From contig NZ_JALEGT010000071.1 in the NCBI RefSeq assembly GCF_022763305.1, positions 1 through 56,699 on the forward strand: a stretch of DNA of 56,699 bases, given 5' to 3'. Each line of letters begins with the position of its first letter. The first letter of the stretch is position 1. The position numbers were made by a program, and so were the translations under genes. The notes beneath the pieces are model-generated. The model worked only from the letters and a program-made list of their open reading frames with translations. It was not told where the DNA came from and made no database searches. This stretch comes from Marivita sp. (GTDB taxonomy: Bacteria; Pseudomonadota; Alphaproteobacteria; Rhodobacterales; Rhodobacteraceae). Below, piece by piece: positions 42,081-51,095 of the stretch.

Positions 42081-42269
42081 GTCCGCGAGCCTATCCAAAC
42101 CCGGAGCTCTGCACAAATGACATCGGCGTAAGATTTCCGAAATTCCACAGCGGTTGCCCATCCGCGCCTCCTGCAGGGCGGTTCACCCATGTTGAACGTC
42201 GTTTTCAGGCTCGTGGCGATGTCGCGCCTGTGCAAGTTTGCCGCCACATGCGAACAGAGGACGACCCAG

Positions 42270-43955
42270 ATGGCATTGGACGAACGCAAAGGTGTTTGGA
42301 AATCCGGACGCGGCAAAGGCCGCAAGACGCCGAAGGGCCGCCAATATACCGATGAGGCACTGGCCGAGGTGCAGGCGCTGCTCGGCGACCGCCCCCGCCG
42401 CCGGGATCTGCTGATCGAATTCCTGCATCTGATTCAGGACGCGTACGGCCATCTGTCTGCCGCGCACCTGCGCGCGCTGGCCGAAGAGATGCGCCTGAGC
42501 ATGGCCGAAATCTACGAGGTCGCCACTTTCTACGCCCATTTCGACGTGGTGAAAGAGGGCGAGACACCGCCGCCCGCGCTGACCATCCGCGTCTGCGACT
42601 CGCTCTCCTGCGAACTGGCGGGTGCGCAACAGTTGATGGCAGCGCTGGAAGAGGGGCTTGACCCCAAGCAGGTCCGCGTTGTCCGGGCCCCCTGCATGGG
42701 CCGCTGCGACACCGCGCCGGTGCTGGAACTGGGCCACAACCACATCGACCACGCCACCCCGGACAAGGTGCAGGCCGCCATCGCGGCGGGCGACACCCAT
42801 GCGCATCTCCCCGACTATCAGGACCTCAACGCCTACCTGAAAACCGGCGGCTATTCCGCCCTGACCCAACTGCGCGCCAATGGCAACTGGGAAGACGTGC
42901 AGGAACAGGTGCTGGCGTCCGGCCTTCGCGGTCTGGGTGGCGCAGGCTTCCCGTCGGGCAGGAAATGGGGCTTCGTGCGCGCCAATCCCGGCCCGCGCTA
43001 TCTGGCCGTGAACGGCGACGAGGGCGAACCGGGCACGTTCAAAGACCGCTTCTACCTCGAACGCGTGCCACATCTCTTCCTCGAAGGCATGCTGATCGCT
43101 GCCTGGGCGGTCGAGGCCGAGACCTGCTTCATCTATATGCGGGACGAATACCCGGCGGTGCTCGAAATCCTGCGCCGCGAGATCGCCGCCTTGGAAGCCA
43201 CCGGCATGGTCGCCCCCGGCTATATCGACCTGCGCCGAGGGGCAGGGGCCTATATCTGCGGCGAAGAATCCGCGATGATCGAATCCATCGAAGGCAAACG
43301 CGGCATGCCGCGCCACCGCCCGCCCTTCGTGGCGCAGGTCGGTATCTTCAACCGCCCCACCTTGGTGCATAACGTGGAAACCCTCTACTGGGTCGCGCGG
43401 GTGTGCCGGGAAGGGCCGGAATGCCTGAACACCACCGAAAAGAACGGCCGCAAAGGCCTGCGCTCCTACTCGGTGTCGGGCCGTGTCGCCAATCCCGGTG
43501 TCTACCTGCTGCCTGCGGGCAGCACGATCACAGACATCATCGAGGCCGCAGGCGGCATGGCCGAGGGCCACAGCTTCAAGGCCTACCAACCCGGTGGCCC
43601 GTCGTCCGGCATCCTGCCTGCGACGATGAACGACATCCCCCTCGACTTCGACACGCTGCAACCGCACGGCTCCTTCATCGGCTCCGCCGCCGTCGTCGTT
43701 CTGTCCGACAAAGACAGCGCCCGCGATGCCGCACTCAACATGCTGCGCTTCTTCGAGGATGAATCCTGCGGCCAGTGTACCCCCTGCCGCGTGGGCTGCG
43801 AAAAGGCGGTCAAGCTGATGCAGGCCGAGCATTGGAACCAACCGCTGCTCGAGGAACTCTGCACGGCAATGGCCGATGCGTCGATCTGCGGGCTGGGGCA
43901 GGCCGCGCCGAACCCGATCTGCCTGACGATGAAGCATTTCCCCGACGAGGTCTGA
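42270..43955 (+). CDS. NuoE-NuoF fusion (NAD-dependent formate dehydrogenase beta-type subunit)
   Basis: A 561-residue fusion. Residues 1-150 are a NuoE/24-kDa-like part with the 2Fe-2S ligands CDSLSC and CMGRC; residues 155-560 are the NuoF/51-kDa part with NADH-binding GLGGAGFPSGRKW, FMN site NGDEGEPGTFKDR, GAGAYICGEES and the 4Fe-4S motif ESCGQCTPC with a fourth Cys (VGC). This is the beta subunit of soluble NAD-formate dehydrogenases (FdsB/FdhB). It passes electrons from the partner to NAD+. No alpha (molybdenum) or gamma subunit is adjacent, so it is an orphan in this window. The ATG at 42270 has GAGG.. upstream. It is on the same strand as ftsY, 63 bases before it. Confidence 0.9.
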   Translation: MALDERKGVWKSGRGKGRKTPKGRQYTDEALAEVQALLGDRPRRRDLLIEFLHLIQDAYGHLSAAHLRALAEEMRLSMAEIYEVATFYAHFDVVKEGETPPPALTIRVCDSLSCELAGAQQLMAALEEGLDPKQVRVVRAPCMGRCDTAPVLELGHNHIDHATPDKVQAAIAAGDTHAHLPDYQDLNAYLKTGGYSALTQLRANGNWEDVQEQVLASGLRGLGGAGFPSGRKWGFVRANPGPRYLAVNGDEGEPGTFKDRFYLERVPHLFLEGMLIAAWAVEAETCFIYMRDEYPAVLEILRREIAALEATGMVAPGYIDLRRGAGAYICGEESAMIESIEGKRGMPRHRPPFVAQVGIFNRPTLVHNVETLYWVARVCREGPECLNTTEKNGRKGLRSYSVSGRVANPGVYLLPAGSTITDIIEAAGGMAEGHSFKAYQPGGPSSGILPATMNDIPLDFDTLQPHGSFIGSAAVVVLSDKDSARDAALNMLRFFEDESCGQCTPCRVGCEKAVKLMQAEHWNQPLLEELCTAMADASICGLGQAAPNPICLTMKHFPDEV

Positions 43956-44018
43956 GCCTTCCATCTTGCCCGGATAAGGACTAGGTGAAGGGGAACGACC
44001 CAGACACGGACGGTCCCC

Positions 44019-45431
44019 ATGTCCTTTTTCGGCAAGCTGAAATCCAAGCTCTTCAAATCCTCGTCCAAGCTGGACGAGGGGTTGGACGCCATCGTTTCCG
44101 ACGGTGGTGAGGAAACCCCGACCCCCGAAGCGCCGCCACCCAGCGACCCGAACCCGCCATCCCGGCCAGAGCCGCAAACGCCGCCGCCGGACGTGCCCGC
44201 ACCGCCGACGCCGGAAGAGGTGCCTGAACCGGAGACCCCTGCGCCGGACCTGCCCGAACCCGACGCGCCCTCCGAAGTGCCGCAGCCCGACCTGCCGGAG
44301 CCGGAAGCCCCGCAGGAAATCCCGCAGCCCGATCTGCCGCAGGACACGCCGCCTTCACCCGGCCCGGATATGCCCGCGCCCGAGCCGACCCCGGTCAGCC
44401 CGCCACCTCCTCCGGTGGAGACCCCACGCCCCAGCGACCCGATCCCGTCCCCGCCCACCGAAATGCAGCCCGCTGCGCCGCTGGAAATACCCGTGCAATC
44501 GGTCGGCCTCGTCGACGAAACCCCGGTCGCCGAGGCGCGCAAACCCGGCTTCCTTGGCCGCCTTCTGGGCCGGACGACCGCCCCCACCGAAATCCGGCGC
44601 GAGCTGGATGACGACATGCTGGAACAGCTCGAAGAGCTGCTGATCCAGGCCGATATGGGCGTCGACACGTCTCTGCGCGTGACCGCCAACATCGCCGAAG
44701 GCCGCTTTGGCAAGAAACTCAGCGTGCGCGAAATCAAGGAACTGCTCGCAGGCGAAGTGGCCCGCATCATGGACCCGGTCGCCAAGCCGATGCCGCTTTA
44801 CCCGACCAAGCCGCAGGTGGTGCTGGTCGTGGGTGTGAACGGCTCGGGCAAGACGACAACCATCGGCAAACTCGCCAGCCAGTTCCGCGCCGCCGGAAAA
44901 AAGGTGGTGATCGCCGCAGGCGACACGTTCCGCGCCGCTGCCGTCGAACAGTTGCAGGTCTGGGGCGACCGTGCGGGTGTGCCGGTTCTCACGGCTCCCG
45001 AAGGCTCGGACCCCGCCAGCCTTGCCTTTGATGCCATGACAAAGGCACAGGCCGAAGGTGCGGATCTCCTGATGATCGACACCGCGGGACGCCTGCAGAA
45101 CCGTCAGGACCTTATGGAGGAACTGGCCAAGATCGTCCGCGTGATCCGCAAGAAAGACCCCGACGCGCCGCACAACACGCTTCTGGTGCTCGACGCCACG
45201 ACAGGTCAGAACGCACTCAGCCAGGTCGAGACCTTCCAGAAACTTGCCGATGTCACAGGCCTCGTGATGACCAAACTCGACGGCACCGCCAAGGGCGGGG
45301 TTCTGGTGGCACTCGCGGACAAGTTCGGCCTGCCGATCCACGCCATTGGCGTTGGCGAACAGATCGACGATCTGCAACCTTTCGACCCCGAGGAATTTGC
45401 GGCCGCCCTGACGGGGCTTGGCACCGAATGA
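44019..45431 (+). CDS. ftsY: Signal recognition particle receptor FtsY
   Basis: A 470-residue SRP GTPase that receives SRP-bound ribosomes at the membrane. The N terminus (MSFFGKLKSKLFKSSSKLDEGL) is a lipid-binding amphipathic helix; residues 30-165 form a proline-rich linker of repeated PEPDLP/PxP units in place of the usual acidic A domain; the NG domain follows with GTPase motifs GVNGSGKTTTIGKLA (G1), DTFRAAA, DTAGRLQNR (G3) and TKLDGTAKG (G4). The linker is long and GC-rich and could require EF-P for its translation. Start has only a weak ribosome site. It follows the formate-dehydrogenase-like gene and is followed by a multi-hairpin repeat. Confidence 0.95.
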   Translation: MSFFGKLKSKLFKSSSKLDEGLDAIVSDGGEETPTPEAPPPSDPNPPSRPEPQTPPPDVPAPPTPEEVPEPETPAPDLPEPDAPSEVPQPDLPEPEAPQEIPQPDLPQDTPPSPGPDMPAPEPTPVSPPPPPVETPRPSDPIPSPPTEMQPAAPLEIPVQSVGLVDETPVAEARKPGFLGRLLGRTTAPTEIRRELDDDMLEQLEELLIQADMGVDTSLRVTANIAEGRFGKKLSVREIKELLAGEVARIMDPVAKPMPLYPTKPQVVLVVGVNGSGKTTTIGKLASQFRAAGKKVVIAAGDTFRAAAVEQLQVWGDRAGVPVLTAPEGSDPASLAFDAMTKAQAEGADLLMIDTAGRLQNRQDLMEELAKIVRVIRKKDPDAPHNTLLVLDATTGQNALSQVETFQKLADVTGLVMTKLDGTAKGGVLVALADKFGLPIHAIGVGEQIDDLQPFDPEEFAAALTGLGTE

Positions 45432-45435
45432 GACT

Positions 45436-45517
45436 TTCTCCGGTTTCCAAATACTTCGGGGTGAGGCGCGCAGCGCCGAGGGGCAGAGCCCCTGAGACGG
45501 ATTTTGCAAAATCCGTC
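45436..45517 (-). repeat. Multi-hairpin interspersed repeat, copy 2 (opposite orientation)
   Basis: Hairpins GGCGC-GCA-GCGCC (about 45463-45476), AGGGGC-AGA-GCCCCT (45479-45493) and a 22-bp perfect palindrome at 45496-45517 (arms GACGGATTTTG and CAAAATCCGTC). The end toward ftsY reads, on the minus strand, ACCCCGAAGTATTTGGAAA, which matches the tail of copy 1 (ACCCCGGGATATTT) and the one at 52886. It sits between the ftsY stop and the EamA start. Confidence 0.8.
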
Positions 45518-45525
45518 CGCCTCCC

Positions 45526-46431
45526 ATGATCAGCGACTGGCTTGTTTCCATCGAAGGCACCGAAGCCGGGCAGCAGCTTGCCCTCTGGCTGGCGCTTCTG
45601 GCCGCCGTGCTGCACGCCGCGTTCGGCGCTCTGCAGAAAGGCAAACATGACCCGTGGATGTCGCGCGGGGCGATCGACATCAGCTACGGGCTGATGGCGG
45701 CCCCCTTTGCGCTTTTCGTCGTCCCTTGGCCAGAACCCCATATGTGGCCGATCTTCGCGGGCGCGTTCATCATCCATCTGGGCTACAAGCTCCTTCAGGC
45801 GCAGGCCTATACCAAGGGTGCCTTCACCGTGGTCTACCCGGTGGTGCGCGGCACGGGGCCGCTTTTTGCGGTCATCGGCGCCTATCTGATCTTCGGTGAG
45901 GTCTTCACCGGCACGCAATGGCTGGGCCTTGCCGTGTTGCTGGCGGGCATCTTCGGCCTTGCGGTCTACAACCTGATCTTTCTCAAAACAGCCCGCGACA
46001 CGCTGCCTGCCGCGCTGGCTCTGGCCGTGGCCACTGGCCTTTTCGTCGCGCTCTACACCACCTATGACGCATACGGCATCCGCGCCACTGCCGATCCGTT
46101 CACCTTTCTGGCGTGGTTCTTCATGATCGACGGCATCGCCATGCCGATCATCGCCGCACTGCGCTATCGCAACATGACCCACAAACCCGCCCTCGGCCCG
46201 CTGGCTGTCAGAGGCGTGATCGGCGGGCTGGTGGCTTTTTTCAGTTTCGGCTCCATCATGGTGGCCACACGCCTCGACCAGGTGGGCGAAGCGGCGGTGC
46301 TGCGCGAGACATCGACCGTCTTTGCCGCGATCATCGGCTGGGTGTTCCTTAAGGAAACCGTGGGTCCGCGAAGGATTGCGCTCATGGCCCTGATCGCGCT
46401 AGGGGCTGTCATCGTGGAATTCGGAGGCTGA
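45526..46431 (+). CDS. EamA/DMT-superfamily transporter
   Basis: A 301-residue membrane protein with ten hydrophobic helices in two EamA repeats (about 15-140 and 155-290). Substrates of the family range from amino acids to nucleotides and are not predictable here. It begins directly after the palindrome at 45496-45517, with a poor ribosome site (CCGCCTCCC before ATG). It is co-transcribed with yciB, which starts three bases after its stop. Confidence 0.88.
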   Translation: MISDWLVSIEGTEAGQQLALWLALLAAVLHAAFGALQKGKHDPWMSRGAIDISYGLMAAPFALFVVPWPEPHMWPIFAGAFIIHLGYKLLQAQAYTKGAFTVVYPVVRGTGPLFAVIGAYLIFGEVFTGTQWLGLAVLLAGIFGLAVYNLIFLKTARDTLPAALALAVATGLFVALYTTYDAYGIRATADPFTFLAWFFMIDGIAMPIIAALRYRNMTHKPALGPLAVRGVIGGLVAFFSFGSIMVATRLDQVGEAAVLRETSTVFAAIIGWVFLKETVGPRRIALMALIALGAVIVEFGG

Positions 46432-46434
46432 GAC

Positions 46435-47034
46435 TTGGCACAACGGCATGTCCCGCAATGGGTGAAATCGGCACTGGAACTGGGCCCGGTGATCGGGTTC
46501 TTCGTCGCCTATCTCTGGGTCAAGGACGAGGTGTTCACCTTCGGCGGCACCGAGTATGACGGCTTCATCGTCGCCACCGCCGTCTTCATCCCGGTGATCC
46601 TTGCGTCCATGGGGCTGCTTTGGTGGCTGACCGGGCATATCAGCCGCATGCAGATCGTCACGGCCGTTCTGGTGGTGGTGTTCGGCGGGCTGACCGTCTG
46701 GCTCAACGATGACCGCTTCATCAAGATGAAACCAACCATGGTCTATTCGCTGTTGGGGGGCATTCTGGCGCTCGGTTTGCTGCGTGGTCAAAGTTACCTG
46801 CGCGTGGTGATGGGAGAACTTCTACCGATGGAGCAGGAGGGCTGGATGATCCTGACCAAGCGCATGACCGGCTTCTTTTTCCTGCTGGCTGCGTCGAACG
46901 AGATCATCTGGCGCACGCAAAGTACGGAGGTCTGGGTCTATTTCGAGACCTTCGTTCTGACCGGGGCCACCTTCGTGTTCTTCATCGCGCAGGCCGGGCT
47001 GATCCAGAAATATAGCACAGCCGAGGAAGACTAA
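46435..47034 (+). CDS. yciB: Inner membrane protein YciB (septation/IspZ family), TTG start
   Basis: A 199-residue membrane protein with five hydrophobic helices and the YciB features (VKSALELGPVIGFF; GLTVWLNDDRFIKMKPTMVYSLLGG; GWMILTKRMTGFFF). It is linked to cell envelope integrity and cell division in enterobacteria. The start is TTG at 46435, with GGAGG eight bases upstream; no other start is near. Its stop codon TAA overlaps the stop of the convergent lrp gene. Confidence 0.93.
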   Translation: MAQRHVPQWVKSALELGPVIGFFVAYLWVKDEVFTFGGTEYDGFIVATAVFIPVILASMGLLWWLTGHISRMQIVTAVLVVVFGGLTVWLNDDRFIKMKPTMVYSLLGGILALGLLRGQSYLRVVMGELLPMEQEGWMILTKRMTGFFFLLAASNEIIWRTQSTEVWVYFETFVLTGATFVFFIAQAGLIQKYSTAEED

Positions 47035-47471
47035 CCCCGCCTGTCGATCTTGGTCGTCAGGTGGATGAAGCTCTCCGAGCTTTGAACGCCTTTCGCCTCG
47101 GCAATATTGTCCAGGGTGCGGTCCAGATCCTGCGTCGTCTTCGCACTGATCTCGACCACCAGATCCACCCGCCCGGACACGGTGAACACCGCCTCCACAT
47201 TCGTCAGCGACTGCAGCCGTGACAGCACCGCAGGCCCCGTGCGCGGCGCGATCGACACCAGCACGGTCGCCCGGATGGGCGCGGCCAGCGCATCGCCCCC
47301 GCGCAGGGTGAACCCGGCGATCACGCCCCGTTCCAGCAACCGGTCGATGCGCGTCTGCACTGTTGTGCGGGCCAGACCCAGCTTGCGCGCCACTTCCGCC
47401 ACCGGCATCCGCGCGTCGCGGCGCAGGAGAGCGATCAATTCGGCGTCTGTTTCGTCGATCTGTAGGCTCAT
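47031..47471 (-). CDS. Lrp/AsnC-family regulator
   Basis: A 146-residue regulator: helix-turn-helix (DETDAELIALLRRDARMPVAEVARKLGLARTTVQTRIDRLLERGVI, residues 5-55) and an AsnC/RAM effector domain (70-140, GRVDLVVEISAKTTQDLDRTLDNIA). It lies divergent to the ornithine-decarboxylase-like gene with a 103-base shared promoter, as expected for local control. Start at 47471 was chosen over an upstream reading to 47648, which would cross that promoter. Confidence 0.93.
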   Translation of the reverse strand: MSLQIDETDAELIALLRRDARMPVAEVARKLGLARTTVQTRIDRLLERGVIAGFTLRGGDALAAPIRATVLVSIAPRTGPAVLSRLQSLTNVEAVFTVSGRVDLVVEISAKTTQDLDRTLDNIAEAKGVQSSESFIHLTTKIDRRG

Positions 47472-47574
47472 TCCGTCAGTCTGAGCGCAAATGAGTCTGT
47501 TTTGCAAGAACTGCCGACGCAAACCGACGACATTCGCAGGCACAGTTGAGAAAACAGAACCACATGAGGCAGTC

Positions 47575-48756
47575 ATGGTTGCAGGGGCACAAGACAACAC
47601 GGATGCAAGGTTCGACCGCGCACGCGTCGCGACGCTGATCCAGAGCACAGAGCCGGATGATCCGCTGGCGATCCTGCGGCCCGAGGTCCTGCGGCGTACG
47701 GCGCAAAGCTTTCGGCGCGGGTTTCCCGGACAGGTGAGCTATGCGGTCAAGGCCAATCCCGCACCCGACATCCTGCGCATTCTGGTGCAGTCCGGCATCA
47801 CCGTGTTCGACGTGGCCTCGGTGCCCGAGATGTTGGCCGTCCGCGCCATCTGCCCCTCGGCGCGGCTGCATTACCATAACCCGGTTCGCTCCCGGTCCGA
47901 AATCGCGCAGGCCAAGGCGCAGGGGGTTGCGTCCTGGTCGGTGGACCGGATGTCCGAACTCGACAAACTGGGCGACCTGCCCAAAGGCACCGAGGTCGCG
48001 GTGCGCCTGTCGCTCAGGCGCGGTGGGGCAGCATATGATTTCGGCAGCAAGTTCGGGGCCGCGCCTGACGTCGCCGCCGACCTTCTGCGCGCGGTTGCAG
48101 CCCGGGGCCTGACCCCGTCGCTGACCTTCCATCCCGGCACGCAATGCACGGATCCGACAAGCTGGGCCGACTACATCGCCGCGTCCGCCAGCGTGGCCAA
48201 GACTGCCGGTGTGACGCTGACTTCCCTGAATGTCGGTGGCGGCTTTCCGTCCCTGCCGCGCGGCGGGGCGGCTTTGCGCCAACGCCTGTTCGACACGATC
48301 GACGCTGCAACAAAGGCGCATTTCCCGGACGGCACGCCGCAGCTTTGGTGCGAACCGGGGCGCGCGATGGTGGCCGAGGCGACGTGGCTCCTGCTGCGCG
48401 TCAAGGCGCGGGGCGACGGTGTTCTGACCCTGAATGACGGGCTCTACGGAGCTTTGGGCGAATGGCGCGACATGCCGGTGCCCAGCCGCTTGATCGCGTT
48501 TGATGCGCAGGGCCAGCCACTGGCGGGACCACCCAAACCCTTCACCATCTTCGGCCCCACCTGCGACAGTCTTGATCGGGTGCCTGACCCGTGGCGTCTG
48601 CCGGCCGCAATCGCAGAGGGGGACTATATCCTGATCACCGGGGCGGGCGCCTACAGTCTTGCGCTGGTCACCCCGTTCAACGGCTATGGCACACGCCAAG
48701 TGATGAACCTCGACTCTCTGCCCGAACCTGCTGGACAGTGCCGCCTCGCAGGCTAG
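47575..48756 (+). CDS. Ornithine/diaminopimelate decarboxylase-family enzyme
   Basis: A 393-residue fold-type III PLP enzyme. The PLP lysine is Lys59 in YAVKANP; the phosphate loop is seen in LNVGGGFPSLPRGG; EPGRAMVAE and GPTCDSLDR (Cys330 near the active site) complete the set. This is the group II ornithine decarboxylase pattern, giving putrescine from ornithine, although lysine or diaminopimelate decarboxylase cannot be excluded. Start at 47575 has GAGG upstream; a longer reading to 47491 lacks one. Divergent from the lrp gene, which probably controls it. Confidence 0.88.
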   Translation: MVAGAQDNTDARFDRARVATLIQSTEPDDPLAILRPEVLRRTAQSFRRGFPGQVSYAVKANPAPDILRILVQSGITVFDVASVPEMLAVRAICPSARLHYHNPVRSRSEIAQAKAQGVASWSVDRMSELDKLGDLPKGTEVAVRLSLRRGGAAYDFGSKFGAAPDVAADLLRAVAARGLTPSLTFHPGTQCTDPTSWADYIAASASVAKTAGVTLTSLNVGGGFPSLPRGGAALRQRLFDTIDAATKAHFPDGTPQLWCEPGRAMVAEATWLLLRVKARGDGVLTLNDGLYGALGEWRDMPVPSRLIAFDAQGQPLAGPPKPFTIFGPTCDSLDRVPDPWRLPAAIAEGDYILITGAGAYSLALVTPFNGYGTRQVMNLDSLPEPAGQCRLAG

Positions 48757-48797
48757 TGTTCCTGCCGAAAGACCATGGTCATACGCGCGAGGAAAAC

Positions 48798-51095
48798 ATG
48801 GATAAATTTGGCAAGTCGCAACCGGTCAAACGGGTTGAAGATGTGCGATTTCTCACCGGGGCCGGGCGCTATGTCGACGACATCGCTCCTGCAGATGCGC
48901 TGCGGGGATATGTGGTCCGCTCGTCTGTGGCCCATGCCAGCATCGAAACGCTGGACGTGACCGCGGCGCGCAGCGCGCCCGGTGTGCATCTGGTGCTGAC
49001 GGCTGCCGATCTGGCCGAGGCGGGCTATACCGAGGGGCTTTGGGGCACCACGATCCCGAACCGGGACGGCAGCATGGGCGCCTCGCCCTTCCGTCCGGTC
49101 CTGGCCACGGACACCGTGCGCTACGTGGGCGAAGCGCTGGCGTTCATCGTCGCCGACAGCCTGCAGGCGGCGCGTGATGCGGCAGAACTGATCGAATTTG
49201 ACTACACCGACAAGCCGGCGCATCTGGGCCTCACCTCGGGTGGAGAGCCGCTGCATCCCGAAGCCCCGCGCAACGTGGCCTTTGACTGGGGCATGGGGGA
49301 CGAGGCCGCGACAGCGGAGGCGTTCAAGACCGCGCACCGCACCGTCAGCCTCGAGGTCGAGGACAACCGCATCATCGTCAACGCGATGGAGCCGCGCGGC
49401 TGTTACGCCGAGATGGAGGGTGACCGCCTGCACTTTGCCGTCAATGCGCAAGGCGTGTGGGAGCACAAGAAACATATCGCCCGCGTGCTGAACATGGCCG
49501 AAGAAGACGTCCGCGTCACCAACCCCGACACCGGCGGCGGGTTCGGGATGAAGGCGATGCCCCACCCCGAGAATTTCCTGACCGCCATCGCCTGCAAGAT
49601 GCTTGGCAAGCCGGTGCGCTGGATGTCCGAACGCACCGAAGGCATGTTGTCCGACAACGCGGGCCGCGATCTGCGCCACACCGCCGAATTGGCCTTTGAC
49701 GAACACAACCGCATCACCGCCTACCGGGTGCAGACCGTGGCCAATATGGGGGCCTACAACTCGCATTTTGCGCAGGCCATCCAGACAAGCCTGTTTTCCA
49801 AGGTGCTGATGGGGGTCTATGACGTGCAGACCTCGTGGCTGCAGGTCGAAGGCGTCTACACCAACACCACGCCAGTCGATGCCTATCGCGGGGCCGGGCG
49901 TCCCGAGGCGATCTACCTGCTGGAGCGCGTCATGGACCGCGCCGCGCGCGAACTGGGTCTGGACCCGTGGGAATTGCGCCGGATCAACTTCATCAAGCCG
50001 CACCAGTTTCCCTACAAGACGACGACGGGCGAGACCTACGACGTGGGCGATTTCGACCGTGTGCTCTCCCGCGCCGAAAGCTTTGCCGACCGTGCCGGGT
50101 TCGACGCCCGCCGCGCCGCGTCCGAGGCGCAGGGCAAGCTGCGCGGGCTGGGGCTGTGTTACTACATCGAAAGCATCCTTGGCGCGCCGGTCGAGGATGT
50201 GAAGGTCACCTTCGACGAGGATGGTGGCGCGTCGATCTATGTCGGCACGCAATCGAACGGGCAGGGGCACGAAACCGTGTTCACGCAGTTCCTGTCCGAC
50301 CAGACAGGCATCCCGGCTCATATGATCCGCTTCGTGCAGGGCGACAGCGACCTGATCGCGCGGGGCGGTGGCACGGGGGGGTCACGTTCGGTTACGATCC
50401 AGAACACGGCCACACTTGCGGCGGTCGAAAAGATCATCACGGCCTTCACGGCCTTCCTTGCCGAACAGAACGGCGTCGACGAGGCCGAGATCAGCTTTGA
50501 TGACGAACAGTTCCGCGTCGGCACATCGAACGTCACACCGACAATGCTCGAAGTCGCCCAGATGGCGCGCGAGGCGGGGCGGACGGATCTTCTGACCTTC
50601 GACGCCACGGCGACCCTCGATGCGCGCAGCTTCCCCAACGGGGCGCATGTGGCCGAGGTCGAGATCGACCCCGATACCGGCCACGTGACCGTCGACCGCT
50701 ACACGGTGGTGGATGATTTCGGCAACCTCATCAACCCGATGCTGGCCGAAGGTCAGGTGCATGGCGGGGTGGCGCAGGGGCTGGGTCAGGCGCTCACCGA
50801 ACGGGTGGTCTATGACGAGGACGGGCAGCTCCTCACGGCAACGTTCATGGACTACGCCATGCCGCGCGCCGATGATATCCCCATGATTGGGTTTACCACA
50901 GAAGCGACACCGTCGGTCACCAACCCGATGGGCATGAAAGGCTGCGGCGAGGCGGGCACCGTCGGCGCGCTGGCCGCGGTCGCCAATGCGGTGCAGGACG
51001 CGATGTGGCAGCGCGGCGTGCGGCAGGCCGACATGCCGTTCACGCCGCAGCGGGTCTGGGGCATGTTGCAGGATGCGCGCATCGCGGCTGAGTGA
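48798..51095 (+). CDS. Orphan molybdenum hydroxylase large subunit (CoxL-like, form II type)
   Basis: A 765-residue xanthine-oxidase-family large subunit. The MPT-cofactor motifs are GGGFGMK (residues 246-252) and AYRGAGR (362-368), and the catalytic Glu718 lies in GCGEAGTVGA. The active-site loop AYRGAGR marks the form II/aldehyde-oxidase group; CO-oxidising form I has AYRCSFR. The small (2Fe-2S) and medium (FAD) subunits are not adjacent. It likely oxidises an aldehyde or heterocycle. AGGAAAAC precedes the ATG. 41 bases after the decarboxylase gene, same strand. Overlaps the DUF2235 gene. Confidence 0.9.
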   Translation: MDKFGKSQPVKRVEDVRFLTGAGRYVDDIAPADALRGYVVRSSVAHASIETLDVTAARSAPGVHLVLTAADLAEAGYTEGLWGTTIPNRDGSMGASPFRPVLATDTVRYVGEALAFIVADSLQAARDAAELIEFDYTDKPAHLGLTSGGEPLHPEAPRNVAFDWGMGDEAATAEAFKTAHRTVSLEVEDNRIIVNAMEPRGCYAEMEGDRLHFAVNAQGVWEHKKHIARVLNMAEEDVRVTNPDTGGGFGMKAMPHPENFLTAIACKMLGKPVRWMSERTEGMLSDNAGRDLRHTAELAFDEHNRITAYRVQTVANMGAYNSHFAQAIQTSLFSKVLMGVYDVQTSWLQVEGVYTNTTPVDAYRGAGRPEAIYLLERVMDRAARELGLDPWELRRINFIKPHQFPYKTTTGETYDVGDFDRVLSRAESFADRAGFDARRAASEAQGKLRGLGLCYYIESILGAPVEDVKVTFDEDGGASIYVGTQSNGQGHETVFTQFLSDQTGIPAHMIRFVQGDSDLIARGGGTGGSRSVTIQNTATLAAVEKIITAFTAFLAEQNGVDEAEISFDDEQFRVGTSNVTPTMLEVAQMAREAGRTDLLTFDATATLDARSFPNGAHVAEVEIDPDTGHVTVDRYTVVDDFGNLINPMLAEGQVHGGVAQGLGQALTERVVYDEDGQLLTATFMDYAMPRADDIPMIGFTTEATPSVTNPMGMKGCGEAGTVGALAAVANAVQDAMWQRGVRQADMPFTPQRVWGMLQDARIAAE

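Noticed and set aside
42183-44177. Minus-strand frame of 664 codons opposite the NuoE-NuoF fusion
   Set aside because: The plus strand has all Fe-S, FMN and NADH motifs; the minus frame has none.
48753-50321. Minus-strand frame of 522 codons opposite the CoxL-like gene
   Set aside because: Antisense shadow; no motif and no ribosome site.
48798-51095. CO dehydrogenase (CoxL form I)
   Set aside because: The active-site loop is AYRGAGR instead of AYRCSFR, and coxM/coxS are absent.
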